From Xylogone sp. PMI_703 (lineage: Eukaryota; Ascomycota; Leotiomycetes): a DNA stretch of 64,000 bases. Below are positions 40,807 through 50,969 of the stretch, one piece after another; the first letter of the stretch is position 1, and each line of letters opens with the position of its first letter. A program made the translations under genes and the position numbers. The DNA lies in NCBI GenBank assembly GCA_021399445.1, contig JAJTUQ010000001.1, positions 7,254,001 through 7,318,000 on the forward strand, given 5' to 3'. The notes under the pieces were generated by a model that was given only the letters and a program-made list of their open reading frames with translations, had not been told where the DNA came from and did not search any database.

Positions 40807-41932
40807 CTGCTGGGAGCTGCACCCGTCATCTGTTTTCCTCACTCGACCTGATCGACTTTTTTTTCGCCTCCCCACAATCTCGCGCCCGAGTCTCTCTGGC
40901 CCCAGCAGCACCAACCATTGAGGGCCCTGTCCTACATGCCGGAAGCAGGCAATTGTCAATACGAAACAAGCCAGACGCAACGCCGCCATTGTTGACTTTC
41001 TGATCGTTCTGGCACGCTGTGCGTAGCTTGAAGAGGGAGCTTGCCCGGTTCGGTAAGGCTCTCGTCTCTCGTTACTCTCTCCATCTCCAGAGCTCCGCCT
41101 GCCACCTGCCAGCCCCTCCAAAACTTGGGAACCCAGACGACCAGGTGGGTTTTGCCTAGTGGATGCGTGCAAGCAAGACCTCATGAACCCTTTTTGGAGG
41201 ACACGCAGAGCAGTTGAGGGTTCGAAATCTGATCAGAACCTTGGAGCTGCGCAGGCGCCTCTCATTATTATTTATATTTTTTTTCCCTGGCCCTTCCCGG
41301 CCTCCTGTATTCTGATCTGCAAAAGGCTCAGGCAATCCCGGCTCGTACATGGCTGTTCCGTACTGTACTCGTGCCTTCCTGTTGTTGCCCCAGCCTGGCA
41401 GGTTCTGATTATTTCGCACGTCCTGCATCGCCATCTTGAAAGCAATTCCCGTCGTGGACCATCCCCGGGCCTGAGGTGTTTTTTTCTTTTGCATTTCGAT
41501 TGCTGCTTTTCCCCCAGGAGGTCCTTCCACATTCCCTTCCCACTCGCAGCCAATGTAGAAACTGTGCTAGCCACTCGTCATAATCCATCTTCGTCATCCA
41601 TAAAAACCTCTCGCGCTCTGCATGACCTCCATCGTGTACCTCTTCTCGCGCTCGCCTCCTGGTGGTAGCTCGTGCAGGTGCGTAGCTGGTACGTGACTTG
41701 CTGGAGCTGGTACGGTACGGTACTGCTGGAGTTGCTCGCGCGCTCAGTCTGCTCTCCACCACACACGAGCCAGCGAAAGGTTGGAGCGCCCCCCGGTCGT
41801 GGTGCAGCACTAAGAGCAGCGCAACGTCAGTCCAGGAGCACTACTGGGCTAAGCGACCCATAGCCCGCCCGCCATCCCCTCAACCACCAGTCAGAGGAGG
41901 ATGCAAGAAGCCGTCCTTTGGGCTTGTGAATG

Positions 41933-43172
41933 ATCAAATAAATAACCCACCACAAAGGACCAGAAAAACTGCCACCGCAGAAAAAGAACGTCCCTCCCTC
42001 CTGTTCCTACTACTCACCTTGCTTGCTTGTCCTCGACACAGCTTGCTCCTGTTGTTGCTGCTGCTTGCTGCTGCTCCTCCTGCTACTCTCGCGCTCTCGT
42101 GGCCTTCTTCTCTGGACAGCTCCAGCTACACTACAGCTCCCTCTGCCCCCCAAAGCATCCCACTGAGCACCCATCTGCCGGCCGCTCCAGCACCACGGAA
42201 AGGGCTTGGACAGCTTCTGCCTGTACCACGACGCAAAGCTTCGTTGACTGCCCGCCGCCAGTCCAAACCTGCACTGCTGCTCTGCTTGCTAAGGGCCGCA
42301 CCACCCATTCACCAAGCTCCCCCAAAGCCCTCCCCAGGCTCGATTAGTCGTCCAACAAACTGGTCCCTCTCCCCCCGAGCGAGCGCGTGAGCAGGAGCCA
42401 GTCTTTCGGGGCCAGGAATTTTCCAAAGCGTCAAGAAAATCCTTACCCTCTGGCCTCTCACTGCCCTGGCCTTCCTTTTTTTGCCTTACCTAACCTCGCT
42501 GCACCTCCAACTGCACTTTGACGCTCGTCCTTCACACGGCTTACTGACTTGACTGTCCGTCGACCCTCTTTCTCCCCTTTTATTATTACCTACCCATCAT
42601 TGTTTGACCTGAACCCGACCTGACCAGAACCAGAACCAGACCAAACCCAAATCAGTGGTCCCCGCTGCTCTCGAGTCGATTCAAAACCCACACCAGCTGC
42701 TATCGAATTGCATCGTGCTTCCCCATCGTTACTTTTCTCCTTCTCCATCTTCACTTTGCCCCCAGCGGCCTCGTCGACCCCTCACCGCGCTTCGTCCGCT
42801 AGACTGCACTGGACCTCAGCCTCAGTCTCTCGCTTCGGTTATTGTTCCGCCCAGCGTCACTTGGTCTTTTGGTGTGATCGAATACCTCTTGGTGGGCAGC
42901 AATCGTCACCTCACAAGCACCACTCATCCAGCAAAACAGCACCCAGAAAAATCATACTTTAACCTTACCATTCCCCATTACCCACTGCAGCAAATCTGCT
43001 CCGATCTCATTTCCCGGTCGGAAATTTTCACTGCATCCATCCGCCAAACCTTAAATTTTTCAATTGCCCACCACGGACTTCGCCCAGGCTACGATAACTC
43101 TTCTTACGACATTGTTCGCCTCCATCGTCCCTCTTCTGCACCCGCGATAACAACTGTGTTTTGGCCCTCACC
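41933..43172 (+). promoter_or_regulatory. Long ATG-free, pyrimidine-rich leader/promoter of GSK3
   Basis: Reading all lines from 41933 to the GSK3 start at 43173, I find no ATG triplet in any plus-strand frame. The sequence is rich in C and T (for example ccctctttctccccttttat near 42566) and has a (CTG)n-like patch at about 42050-42085. This suggests that much of the 1.24 kb is transcribed leader from which upstream start codons have been purged. The transcription start cannot be placed by eye. Confidence 0.55.
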
Positions 43173-44707
43173 ATGTCGCAAAATCGGCCTGCAGCCTTCT
43201 CGAGTCTGAGAATGGGAGGTAAGGACCGTGTTTTGCTCGTTTTTTTCGCTACCTCTTTTGTTTTCCCTTCCAGCACACACCGAGCTAACGTCTCTTGCTT
43301 CTTACAGAGGTCATTCGCGAAAAGGTCCAGGACGGCCTCACCGGAGAGACTCGAGACATGCAGTACACACAATGCAAGATCGTAGGCAATGGATCGTTTG
43401 GTGTTGTCTTCCAGACCAAGTTGTCGCCATCAGGCGAAGATGCTGCCATCAAGCGTGTACTGCAGGACAAGAGATTCAAGGTGAGCGACGGAGTCCCCAT
43501 CACCCTGCCCTTACCTTCTAGTATCCTCTGTAACCCAAATCACTGACACCACCCGTAGAATCGTGAGCTGCAGATCATGCGGATTGTTCGCCACCCTAAC
43601 ATCGTCGAACTTAAGGCATTCTACTATTCAAATGGCGAAAGAGTAAGGCTTTTCTTCATTAATAGATTTCGCTGGGCCCTACAGCTAATGCTCTGATAAC
43701 AGAAAGATGAAGTATACCTCAATCTCGTGCAGGAGTTTGTCCCAGAGACCGTGTATCGTGCTTCGCGGTACTTTAGCAAGCTAAAGACGACGATGCCAAT
43801 TCTAGAGGTCAAACTTTACATCTACCAGCTCTTCCGAGCCCTCGCCTACATTCACTCACAAGGAATCTGCCACCGTGACATCAAGCCCCAAAACCTGCTC
43901 TTAGACCCTAGCACCGGCATTTTGAAGCTCTGTGACTTTGGAAGTGCGAAAATCTTAGTAGAGAATGAGCCAAACGTCTCATACATCTGTTCTCGCTACT
44001 ACAGAGCGCCCGAGCTGATCTTTGGTGCTACAAACTACACCACCAAGATTGGTAAGCTCTCTCACGTTCCACGCGACGCTTGCATTTTGTATCGCTAACT
44101 GCTCTCTTTTACAGATGTTTGGTCAACTGGCTGCGTTATGGCCGAATTGATGCTTGGTCAGCCACTCTTCCCTGGAGAATCGGGTATCGATCAACTTGTA
44201 GAGATTATTAAGGTACTTGGTACGCCAACTCGAGATCAGATCCGGACCATGAACCCCAATTATATGGAACACAAGTTCCCTCAAATTAAACCTCACCCTT
44301 TCAACAAGGTTTTCCGCAAGGCCGATGCCACCGCCATCGACCTCATCTCGAGCCTTCTCGAATACACTCCCACTGAGCGTCTCGCAGCCGTGGACGCCAT
44401 GGTCCATCCATTCTTCAATGAACTCAGAGACCCGGCCACCAGACTACCCGATTCTCGCCATCCAAATGGTCAGATCAGAGACTTACCTCCACTCTTCGAC
44501 TTCTCGCGCCATGGTAAAAAAATTATCCCCTTTCCATTATTTTGCGTTATTTGAATGCTAATAAAATCTGCAGAGCTCTCCATTGCTCCCCGCCTTAACC
44601 ACCAATTAGTCCCACCACACATGAGAGGCGCTCTGGCTGCCAGAGGACTCGATATTGATAACTTCACGCCAATGTCAAAAGATGAGATGATGGCGCGCTT
44701 AGACTGA
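43173..44707 (+). CDS. GSK3: Glycogen synthase kinase 3 family protein kinase
   Basis: Model: exons 43173-43218, 43308-43480, 43559-43642, 43703-44051, 44115-44513 and 44574-44707, 394 residues, the usual length for fungal GSK3. It is a CMGC serine/threonine kinase acting in growth, stress and developmental signalling. The glycine loop GNGSFGVV is at residues 42-49, the ATP-binding lysine is K64 (AAIKRVL) and the helix-C glutamate is E76 in NRELQIM. The catalytic loop HRDIKPQN includes D160 and the DFG motif is at 179-181. The activation-loop tyrosine is Y195 in [14 protein letters not shown], the GSK3 signature that is autophosphorylated. The C-terminus ends [10 protein letters not shown]. 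Introns are 89, 78, 60, 63 and 60 nt. Stopping at the frame end after exon 5 would lose the conserved tail. Confidence 0.97.
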
Positions 44708-46238
44708 GCTTCGGTCTATGCGGGATGAATAATGAGTGGTTTCTCCGTTGCTCAGCAAAGTCGGCTCTGGTTCAAGTCAGGTCTATGCGGAGCAAATCCC
44801 CACAACTCCACCCCCCTTGGTTTCTTCTCAAAGATTTGCCGTTCTACTCTGCATACACTTCGGCAGATGATGGATCGGTTTATGGAAGACTGCGAGAAAA
44901 CTTGTGTTCGAGGCTACTGAATCTATGATGGCATGAATTATTGGTTTGCAGGGAATACCCGGGTATGAAAGAGATGACAAAACACCCTCACTGAGCTTGA
45001 AATTTCTTCAATTCCATCAGCGGAATTGCCGGGTGTCTTACAAGGAGGAACGGACGAAATATGTACCTTTTGCAAGATTCTCGAACGGGCTCGAGCATGA
45101 AATCATGGAAGCTCAGTGACATCATTCCTTCTTCTGGAAAGAAAACCTTATAGAATTCTTTTTTTTTTCTTCGTTGCATGATGGGAAATGGCTCTTTGAT
45201 ATTCTTCTCTTCTTGTCCCACTATTTTGTGTCCCCCTGATTTCCTTTGACAAAAGAACAAAAAAACTTACCTCTGAAGCTCGCAAAGCAAAGCAGGCAAC
45301 AGAAAGATGGGTTGTTGATTGGCGGCTGGTCCTCTCTTCTCTCTTCATCCCTATCCAACCAAGGAATTTTAAAGTTCGGGCGTAACCTATTATCATGAAA
45401 GACGTTTGAGCCACGGTTATGTGTGTTTTCAAATGAAGTGGCAAAATGCATGGAATTTGGGTCTAATGGTTCCTAATGATTGGGAAATGGGGGCAAATTT
45501 GAAAATAACTTCAGTTGTTTTTTACACCTTTTTCAAATTTGACTGTCCCCTGGGGTTTCTCTTGTTAAGGTTGGCTGGCTTGGCATGATCAAAAGATTCG
45601 AGTACCTTTTTTTAGTTGTTTTTCTCTCATCTTTCTCACACCATATGGTCTGGTCGTCTCACCCGTCCTGTCCTATTTTGTGTCACTAGCGGCTCTCATC
45701 AAAATGGTTGGCTTCGTGCAGAGATCATCAAAGAGTTTATATCTACAATCCTGCTATACTATTATCTCTCTGTTCCATTCGTGACGTATCACATCAAGAT
45801 TGACGTTTCTTTTGCTCATAGCCTTCTGTCGGGCTTGAACTGCTGATTTCCATTGTCATATTCGGTATTTCGGTGCCGTCCGCTGGTTATAACTTTGGTA
45901 GTTCATTATCTCTAGATACCGGAGCATATCCTAGCATAAATTAATTTGAAGCGTCCAATTCAATCTACTAACTCTAACCTAACCAATGATTGCCTTCCAG
46001 TTGCTAATACTTCCACCCAAAAACCAAGCTTATTAATCGAGCATCGTCATGATATTGATGCCTCATTTACAAGGCTTAAATATTCCTAGAACATCGGAAA
46101 CTCTCTAGCTCCGTCACGGTTCGTTCGACGCGATCCTTTATTTGGTAGTAAACCTTCCTCGTCCCTTTCAGCGTTTCGGAGGATCTCCCAAAGTTTCTCT
46201 TTTAGCTTCCTTGCTTGCACCAGTTCAATTGCGCGATT
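44708..46238. other. Intergenic region: GSK3 3' flank and CBC1 promoter
   Basis: A 1.5-kb tandem gap, T-rich and of low complexity in places (45150-45170, 45515-45625). Frames such as 45616-45846 (+) and 44988-45260 (-) match nothing. No RNA gene is seen. Confidence 0.55.
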
Positions 46239-49008
46239 ATGGCTGATTACGATTCGAGGCCGCGCGGTGGACGGGGAGGGTACAACAATAATCGGAAGAG
46301 GAGATATAGAGGTAAGTCAAGGTCGAATTTCATGAAGCTTTTCCTAGCTTGCTCTCTGCAGGACTGCACTATCACAAGCTCAAGCTTGATCCGAAATCCT
46401 CCCCACATGCTTTCTTCTTTCCTTTTTTTCTACAATGAGGATAAGAAAAAGGACGAATAGACTAATTGTATATTTTGTCATCGGCTGTGTACAGATGAAG
46501 ATGACTACGACCGCAGACCGCAACGTCGACGCTACGAGGAGCCCTTCCCAGTCAAGATCCGCAAACAGCTCCTCGCGATCGCGGAGTCGCCCCTGCGGCG
46601 CATCGAAGAGGAGGTGCTCTCCATCGGGAAGACGGTAGCGGAGAACTACGACAACGAGGAGGTGCGAACCAGCTTCTACGAGCTGGCGCTGCAGCTGGTT
46701 GTAGAGCAGCCGTTCAAGACGCCCTTTGTCGCCGCGGTGGTGCTGGTGATCAACACGGTGAAGGCGGAGATGGTGGATGAGTTGCTAGCGAAGACGGCTG
46801 AGGAGACGGCGAAGGCTGTTGCGAGCGGCGATTGGAGGGGGGTGAAGCTTTACTTGAAGTTCCTGGGGTGTCTGCAGGGGTTGTTGGAGGGGGATGGGGT
46901 GTTTTCTGTGCTGCAGGATTTGTTTACGAAGGCTGTGGAGCTGCAGACGGAGAATAATGATGATGTAAGTTCTGGAAAGCGCGGTTTTGGCTATCTCTCA
47001 TGGGAAAAGTCGTGGTTTAGGAGGACTGAACTAACGAGGTGAAAACATGACAGACTATTGGTATCGAATTGGTCAAGATCATTCTTTTCACTATCCCTTA
47101 TGTTATGGCTTCTTCGGCTACGGAGACTCAGCAGAAGGCTGCTGCTATGCTTGAAAATACGGACATCATTGCTTCGGAACCACACGCACTACAGGTGCTA
47201 ATCGATCCGTACCCGGACACTGAGAAGGCAGATGCTGCTGTTCCTCCCACTAGCATTCTGAGTTTGCTCCAAAAACAACTGCAATCTGAGGCTGCTAATA
47301 ACTGGGAGTTGAATTGCTTACCGAGACCGTGGAAACTATTATATGGACCAGAGGAAGCGGAGACTCTGACGAACGCTCCCAAGCATACTCTTCCTCCTGT
47401 TACCATTCCAGATAGTCTGATGGTTGGTCCGAGACCGTTGTTTCCTGAGATATATTTCTCTGTCTATGGGAACCAAGAAGTCGAGACTGTCCCACCATCA
47501 ACGGACATCGCGTCGTCCTTGCTAAGGGACGCTCTTGTTGACACAATCAATATACTTGACTTCAATAGAGTTGCGGCGGCGCGGTTCCTAATTGATCTAG
47601 ACTGCTATTTTTCACCGGGCACATTTGTCAAGAGAGCTACCCCTTTCGATAGACTTCGTGATCTCGATGGCGATAGATCGACCTGGAAACCTGAAGATGT
47701 TGCGGTAGATGCTGTCTTTTCTCAGTTATTTCAACTACCATCCCCAGAGCACAAGCTAGTCTACTATCACTCCGTCCTTACTGAGGCTTGCAAGATTGCG
47801 CCAGCAGCTATTGCCCCCAGTCTTGGCCGTGCTATTCGCTACCTATATAGGAACATTGACGTTATGGATCTCGAATTGGGCTACAGGTTTATGGATTGGT
47901 TTTCTCACCACCTCAGTAACTTTGGTTTTACCTGGAAATGGACCGAGTGGGTAGAGGACGTTGAACTGTCGAATCTTGACCCTCGCAAGGCCTTCATTTG
48001 TGGTGCGCTGGATAAGGAGATTCGGCTTAGCTTTGCACAGAGAATTAAGGGAACTTTACCAGAGCCCTACCAGGCATTGATTTCAGAAGAGAAGGAGAAA
48101 GATACCCCTGATTTCAAGTATGATAACGAAGGTAAGTTTTATTCTGCTTGCAAATTGCTAGATGAAGAAGTTAACCTTTCTTAGATACTCCATTTGCCCA
48201 AGAGGGTAGAGAGATTATGCAGTTGTTACGGAAAAAAGCGCCTGAAGATCAGATCCAACCCATCATCGAGAGCATCTCTACTCAAGCACTTTCGCTGAAG
48301 TTAGATCCACTTGTTGCATCTACTGATGTTTACTTGACGGCCATTTGCTATATTGGCTCCAAATCTCTATCTCATGTTCTTTCCTGCATCGAACGTTGTA
48401 AAGACCGTCTCCTAGCTATCGGCCCTGCTTCGCCAGTTGCTCGTCGACAGATCATCACCTCAGTCATGGAGTACTGGACACACCAACCAGGCATTGGTGT
48501 CAATATCGTGGATAAGCTCCTCAACTATACCATCCTCACTCCAGTAAGCGTCATCGAGTGGGCATTAACTGAAAAGGGCCATCTGTTAGCAGAGTCTTGG
48601 GTGTACGAAATGGTCGCGTCTACAGTCGGTAAGGTAACTGGTAGACTCCGACAAGTCGTGATGGCAAAGAATGTGCCTGGTCTACTCCCCGAGCAAAAAG
48701 ATGTCCTGGAAGAAACGATTCAAAGGGAGAGAGCTGCCATGAAAGATCTATTTACTCTCATGCAGGATAATTTAGCCTCGTGGGCAGACGGATCAAAGGA
48801 CCAGGCTATCGAAGGTGGAGACGGAGATTCAAAGGATGAAGCTATGATTCGACAGTGGGGCCAGCGATGGCTTAGAGTCTTCAGAAGGAAGTTTGCCATG
48901 GAGGAGGCATGGATAGTGGAAGCTAGCAAAGCACGCCCAGTTGTCGAGCCGCAGGTTGAAGACGGTGCAACTACTGAGATGAATGTCGATGATGCTCCAG
49001 CTGAATGA
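46239..49008 (+). CDS. CBC1: Nuclear cap-binding complex large subunit (CBP80/NCBP1)
   Basis: Model: exons 46239-46311, 46495-46964, 47054-48131 and 48185-49008, 814 residues. The family binds the m7G cap co-transcriptionally together with CBP20 and links the pre-mRNA to splicing, export and decay. The N-terminus MADYDSRPRGGRGGYNNNRK is basic and RGG-like; the exon 1-2 junction yields RKRRYR and RRPQRRRYEE, a likely nuclear localisation signal. The MIF4G-type first domain follows: IRKQLLAIAESPLRRIEEEV, YELALQLVVEQPFKTPFVAA and LKFLGCLQGLLEGDGVFSVL. Later markers are DPRKAFICGALDKEIRLSFA and the C-terminal all-helical domain with QRWLRVFRRKFAMEEAW. The tail is acidic. Introns are 183, 89 and 53 nt. 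Confidence 0.94.
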
Positions 49009-49437
49009 ATGGGAAAGGTGAATGATAACAAATTAAAAATGGAAATCAAAGGGGCGTAGTTGGTTTTCCGGAGACGAATAAGCAGACCTTACGCTTTCTG
49101 ACTAGAAGCGTTGTGATATGTATACATGCATGTAATAGGGGACGGGATCTTCTCAGTGTTTTATTTGGCGTCCTCCCCTTCTCATTAGGAAGAATAAGGG
49201 TATATTCGGTGCTACCCCTTTCTTTGCATGTCTTACTATTGATAGTGTAAATATAGCACCAGTTGTTCTTGCTATTATCGATTGATTGGTCTGAGTCGCT
49301 GAGATATCTCTGTAGTTATAGACATAAAGCTTAACCATAAAAGGCTAACTCTATCCGGCCTCACTTTGCGTACCTACTCGACCCATGTGAATTCAACAGT
49401 CTCTTGATAACAAATTATTTGATAGAGTTCTTCATTA
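49009..49437. other. Intergenic region between convergent CBC1 and RMP1
   Basis: 429 nt containing the two 3' UTRs. It is A+T-rich. A chance minus-strand frame at 49153-49338 is not credible. Nothing else is seen. Confidence 0.6.
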
Positions 49438-50357
49438 TTATATTAGACTCGCAAACAAACTATCGAATGCGTCGCCTTTTTTCCTCTTCTTTTTAGGTCT
49501 CGCCGGAAGATTCAAATCTGCATCATCCTTCCTATCCTCGTCGTTATTAGATTTATGCTTCACCTTCTTTACCTTTTTCTTAATCTTCATTGTAAGTTCC
49601 TCGTCTTCTTCTTCTTTATCGACTCTAGACACATCCACATTCACATCTACATCCGCAGTCTCGACCCTCAATCCTTCTACATCATCTCTTGAGATCTTCT
49701 CTCCTAGATCGATTTCTCCTGCCTTAGAGGGCACAGGAATGTCATTCGCAACTGCTAGGCCTGTTTCTACTTCTACGCTCTTCCTCAACGGTTTAATAGC
49801 TTTCTGGACCCGAGCCAAGCATCCTAGTAAAAGCAATCCTAGGGCAGAATATTGGTTATCCGCCACAACATTTGAAAATGCCCTACTCTTCATCATCAGC
49901 ACGGTCCGCATAGTAACTCCCCATCATCCCAGAGAGTCCGTCTCTCAACTGGAAAAAATAAAAGGGAGTTAACTCACATATAGCACTTCGGCACCAAGAT
50001 ATCCTCCAGGAACGCAACTCTTCGCTCAACTCTATCACGTGACTCATTCCCTCGATCTATCTTCTCCTGCTTGAGTTTCTTTTTTGATGATGAAGCTGGT
50101 GGTGTGGATGATGATTCATGTACGAATCTCAGATCCGGATCAGATAATTCAGCGATGAGTTTCCCGATGTGGCGCCGGAGTTGGGAGAATTCCTTCCACC
50201 ACTTGGAGAGCCGATGCTGGTTTTTGTTGCGGTGGTTGGCGAGGTTGAGGAGGTCGTGGACTGGTGGGAGGGATGTGAGTGCTTGGGAGCGGGAGTGGGT
50301 GAAGGACATTATTAGGATTTCTCCTATGGGTATTTGGACATGTTGGTTCCTTTTCAT
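49438..50357 (-). CDS. RMP1: RNase MRP protein subunit RMP1
   Basis: Model on the minus strand: exons 50357-49978 and 49882-49438, 274 residues. RMP1 is the protein specific to RNase MRP, the ribonucleoprotein that cleaves pre-rRNA and some mRNAs in the nucleolus. The signature is LLNLANHRNKNQHRLSKWWK followed by EFSQLRRHIGKLIAEL. The junction is set by the family pattern VPKCY then AFSNVVADNQYSALGLLLLG. The acceptor is therefore the AG just before GGCATTT; nearer AGs break the frame. The C-terminal half is low complexity: an acidic D/E patch, then KIKKKVKKVKHK and RPKKKRKKGD, likely nucleolar localisation signals. An internal ATG at 50309 (MSFTHSRSQALTSLPP) is an equally plausible start. Confidence 0.88.
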
Positions 50358-50509
50358 TTATCGGCTTTTCTTCTTTCCCTTTTTCTTATTATCCGCAGAG
50401 GATACTGCATGATTGGGATTGACCTGATCGGATTTCACGAAAAAGATAAGATAAGGGAACAAGCGAAATCGCAGCCTTGCATAAAGAGGTCATGGTAGTC
50501 AAGACCTGT

Positions 50510-50515
50510 CACGTG
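50510..50515. promoter_or_regulatory. CACGTG E-box upstream of RMP1
   Basis: A palindromic CACGTG sits about 150 nt before the RMP1 start and 95 nt before the tRNA gene. It is a potential basic helix-loop-helix factor site; this is a motif match only. Confidence 0.25.
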
Positions 50516-50609
50516 CTATTTCGATATGGATCCACACTGGTTCGCTGTGAAGCAAAATTTTCGTTGCATTTCACTATCTAAAATAGCAACCCCGGTAGTC
50601 ATTCGAATA

Positions 50610-50703
50610 GGTCGGGTGGTGTAGTTGGTTATCACATCTCGTTAACATGTATGTTTAACATCAAATACCGAGAAGGTCCTGGGATCGAGCCCCAGCCTGA
50701 TCA
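50610..50703 (+). tRNA. tRNA-Val (anticodon AAC) with a 20-nt intron
   Basis: The cloverleaf folds fully. Acceptor GGTCGGG pairs with CCTGATC (two G-U pairs), the D arm is GTGT...ACA with loop AGTTGGTT, and the anticodon stem TCTCG/CGAGA encloses the loop TTAACA plus C. The variable loop is AGGTC and the T stem CTGGG/CCCAG. The anticodon AAC is at 50644-50646, reading Val codons GTT and GTC. A 20-nt intron (50648-50667) interrupts after position 37, the canonical place. The mature tRNA is 74 nt including the discriminator A. Oddity: the T loop reads ATCGAGC, so position 54 is A instead of the nearly universal T, which also alters the internal B box. Confidence 0.9.
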
Positions 50704-50712
50704 TTGAATACC

Positions 50713-50717
50713 TTTTT
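50713..50717 (+). terminator. RNA polymerase III T-run terminator of tRNA-Val
   Basis: TTTTT follows the tRNA 3' end by 9 nt, the normal pol III stop signal. Confidence 0.75.
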
Positions 50718-50969
50718 GGTGGGAAATTTTTTATCACATGCAATATATGAAGTGGATACCGACGGAACGGAGATCATAATATCTTTTAGTCTTTATACAT
50801 CGTCCCTAATTTGAAGGGAATCTTGGTAATTTTTCTTTTCTTCTGCCTTGGATAACCCAATGGCTTCCTCGGTATGGTCGTGGATTTTAGATTTTTTCGT
50901 GGTACATATATTATACATGATACATAATCATCCACATGTACTCCCTATTTCTAGATATCACAGTGTTCT

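Larger units (their letters stand above)
33120..41932. other. 8.8-kb gene-free stretch between divergent ELP2 and GSK3
   Basis: No gene is supported. From about 35.4 kb to the end the sequence is visibly richer in G+C than the rest of the intergenic DNA, so long chance frames are common on both strands (for example 36080-36661 +, 36880-37509 -, 37627-38181 +, 40651-41184 -). None has a recognisable domain, homologous motif or convincing splice partner. The stretch is littered with GTAC-centred motifs (CTGTAC, GGTAC, GTACCGTAC) and short AAGC tetranucleotide tracts. The part nearest 43173 should hold the GSK3 promoter. An unannotated non-coding transcript cannot be excluded by eye. Confidence 0.45.

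Noticed and set aside
40651..41184. 177-codon minus-strand frame
   Set aside because: Composition-driven, no motif; includes the TTGC repeat tract.
41215..41245. tRNA B-box-like GGGTTCGAAATCT
   Set aside because: No A box, cloverleaf or T-run terminator around it.
41698..42390. 230-codon plus-strand frame with a signal-peptide-like Leu run
   Set aside because: The Leu run comes from a CTG/CTC low-complexity patch, there is no ATG in the frame, and it lies in the presumed GSK3 leader/promoter.
42655..43209. 184-codon frame overlapping the GSK3 start
   Set aside because: It has no ATG (begins with GTG); the interval is leader sequence.
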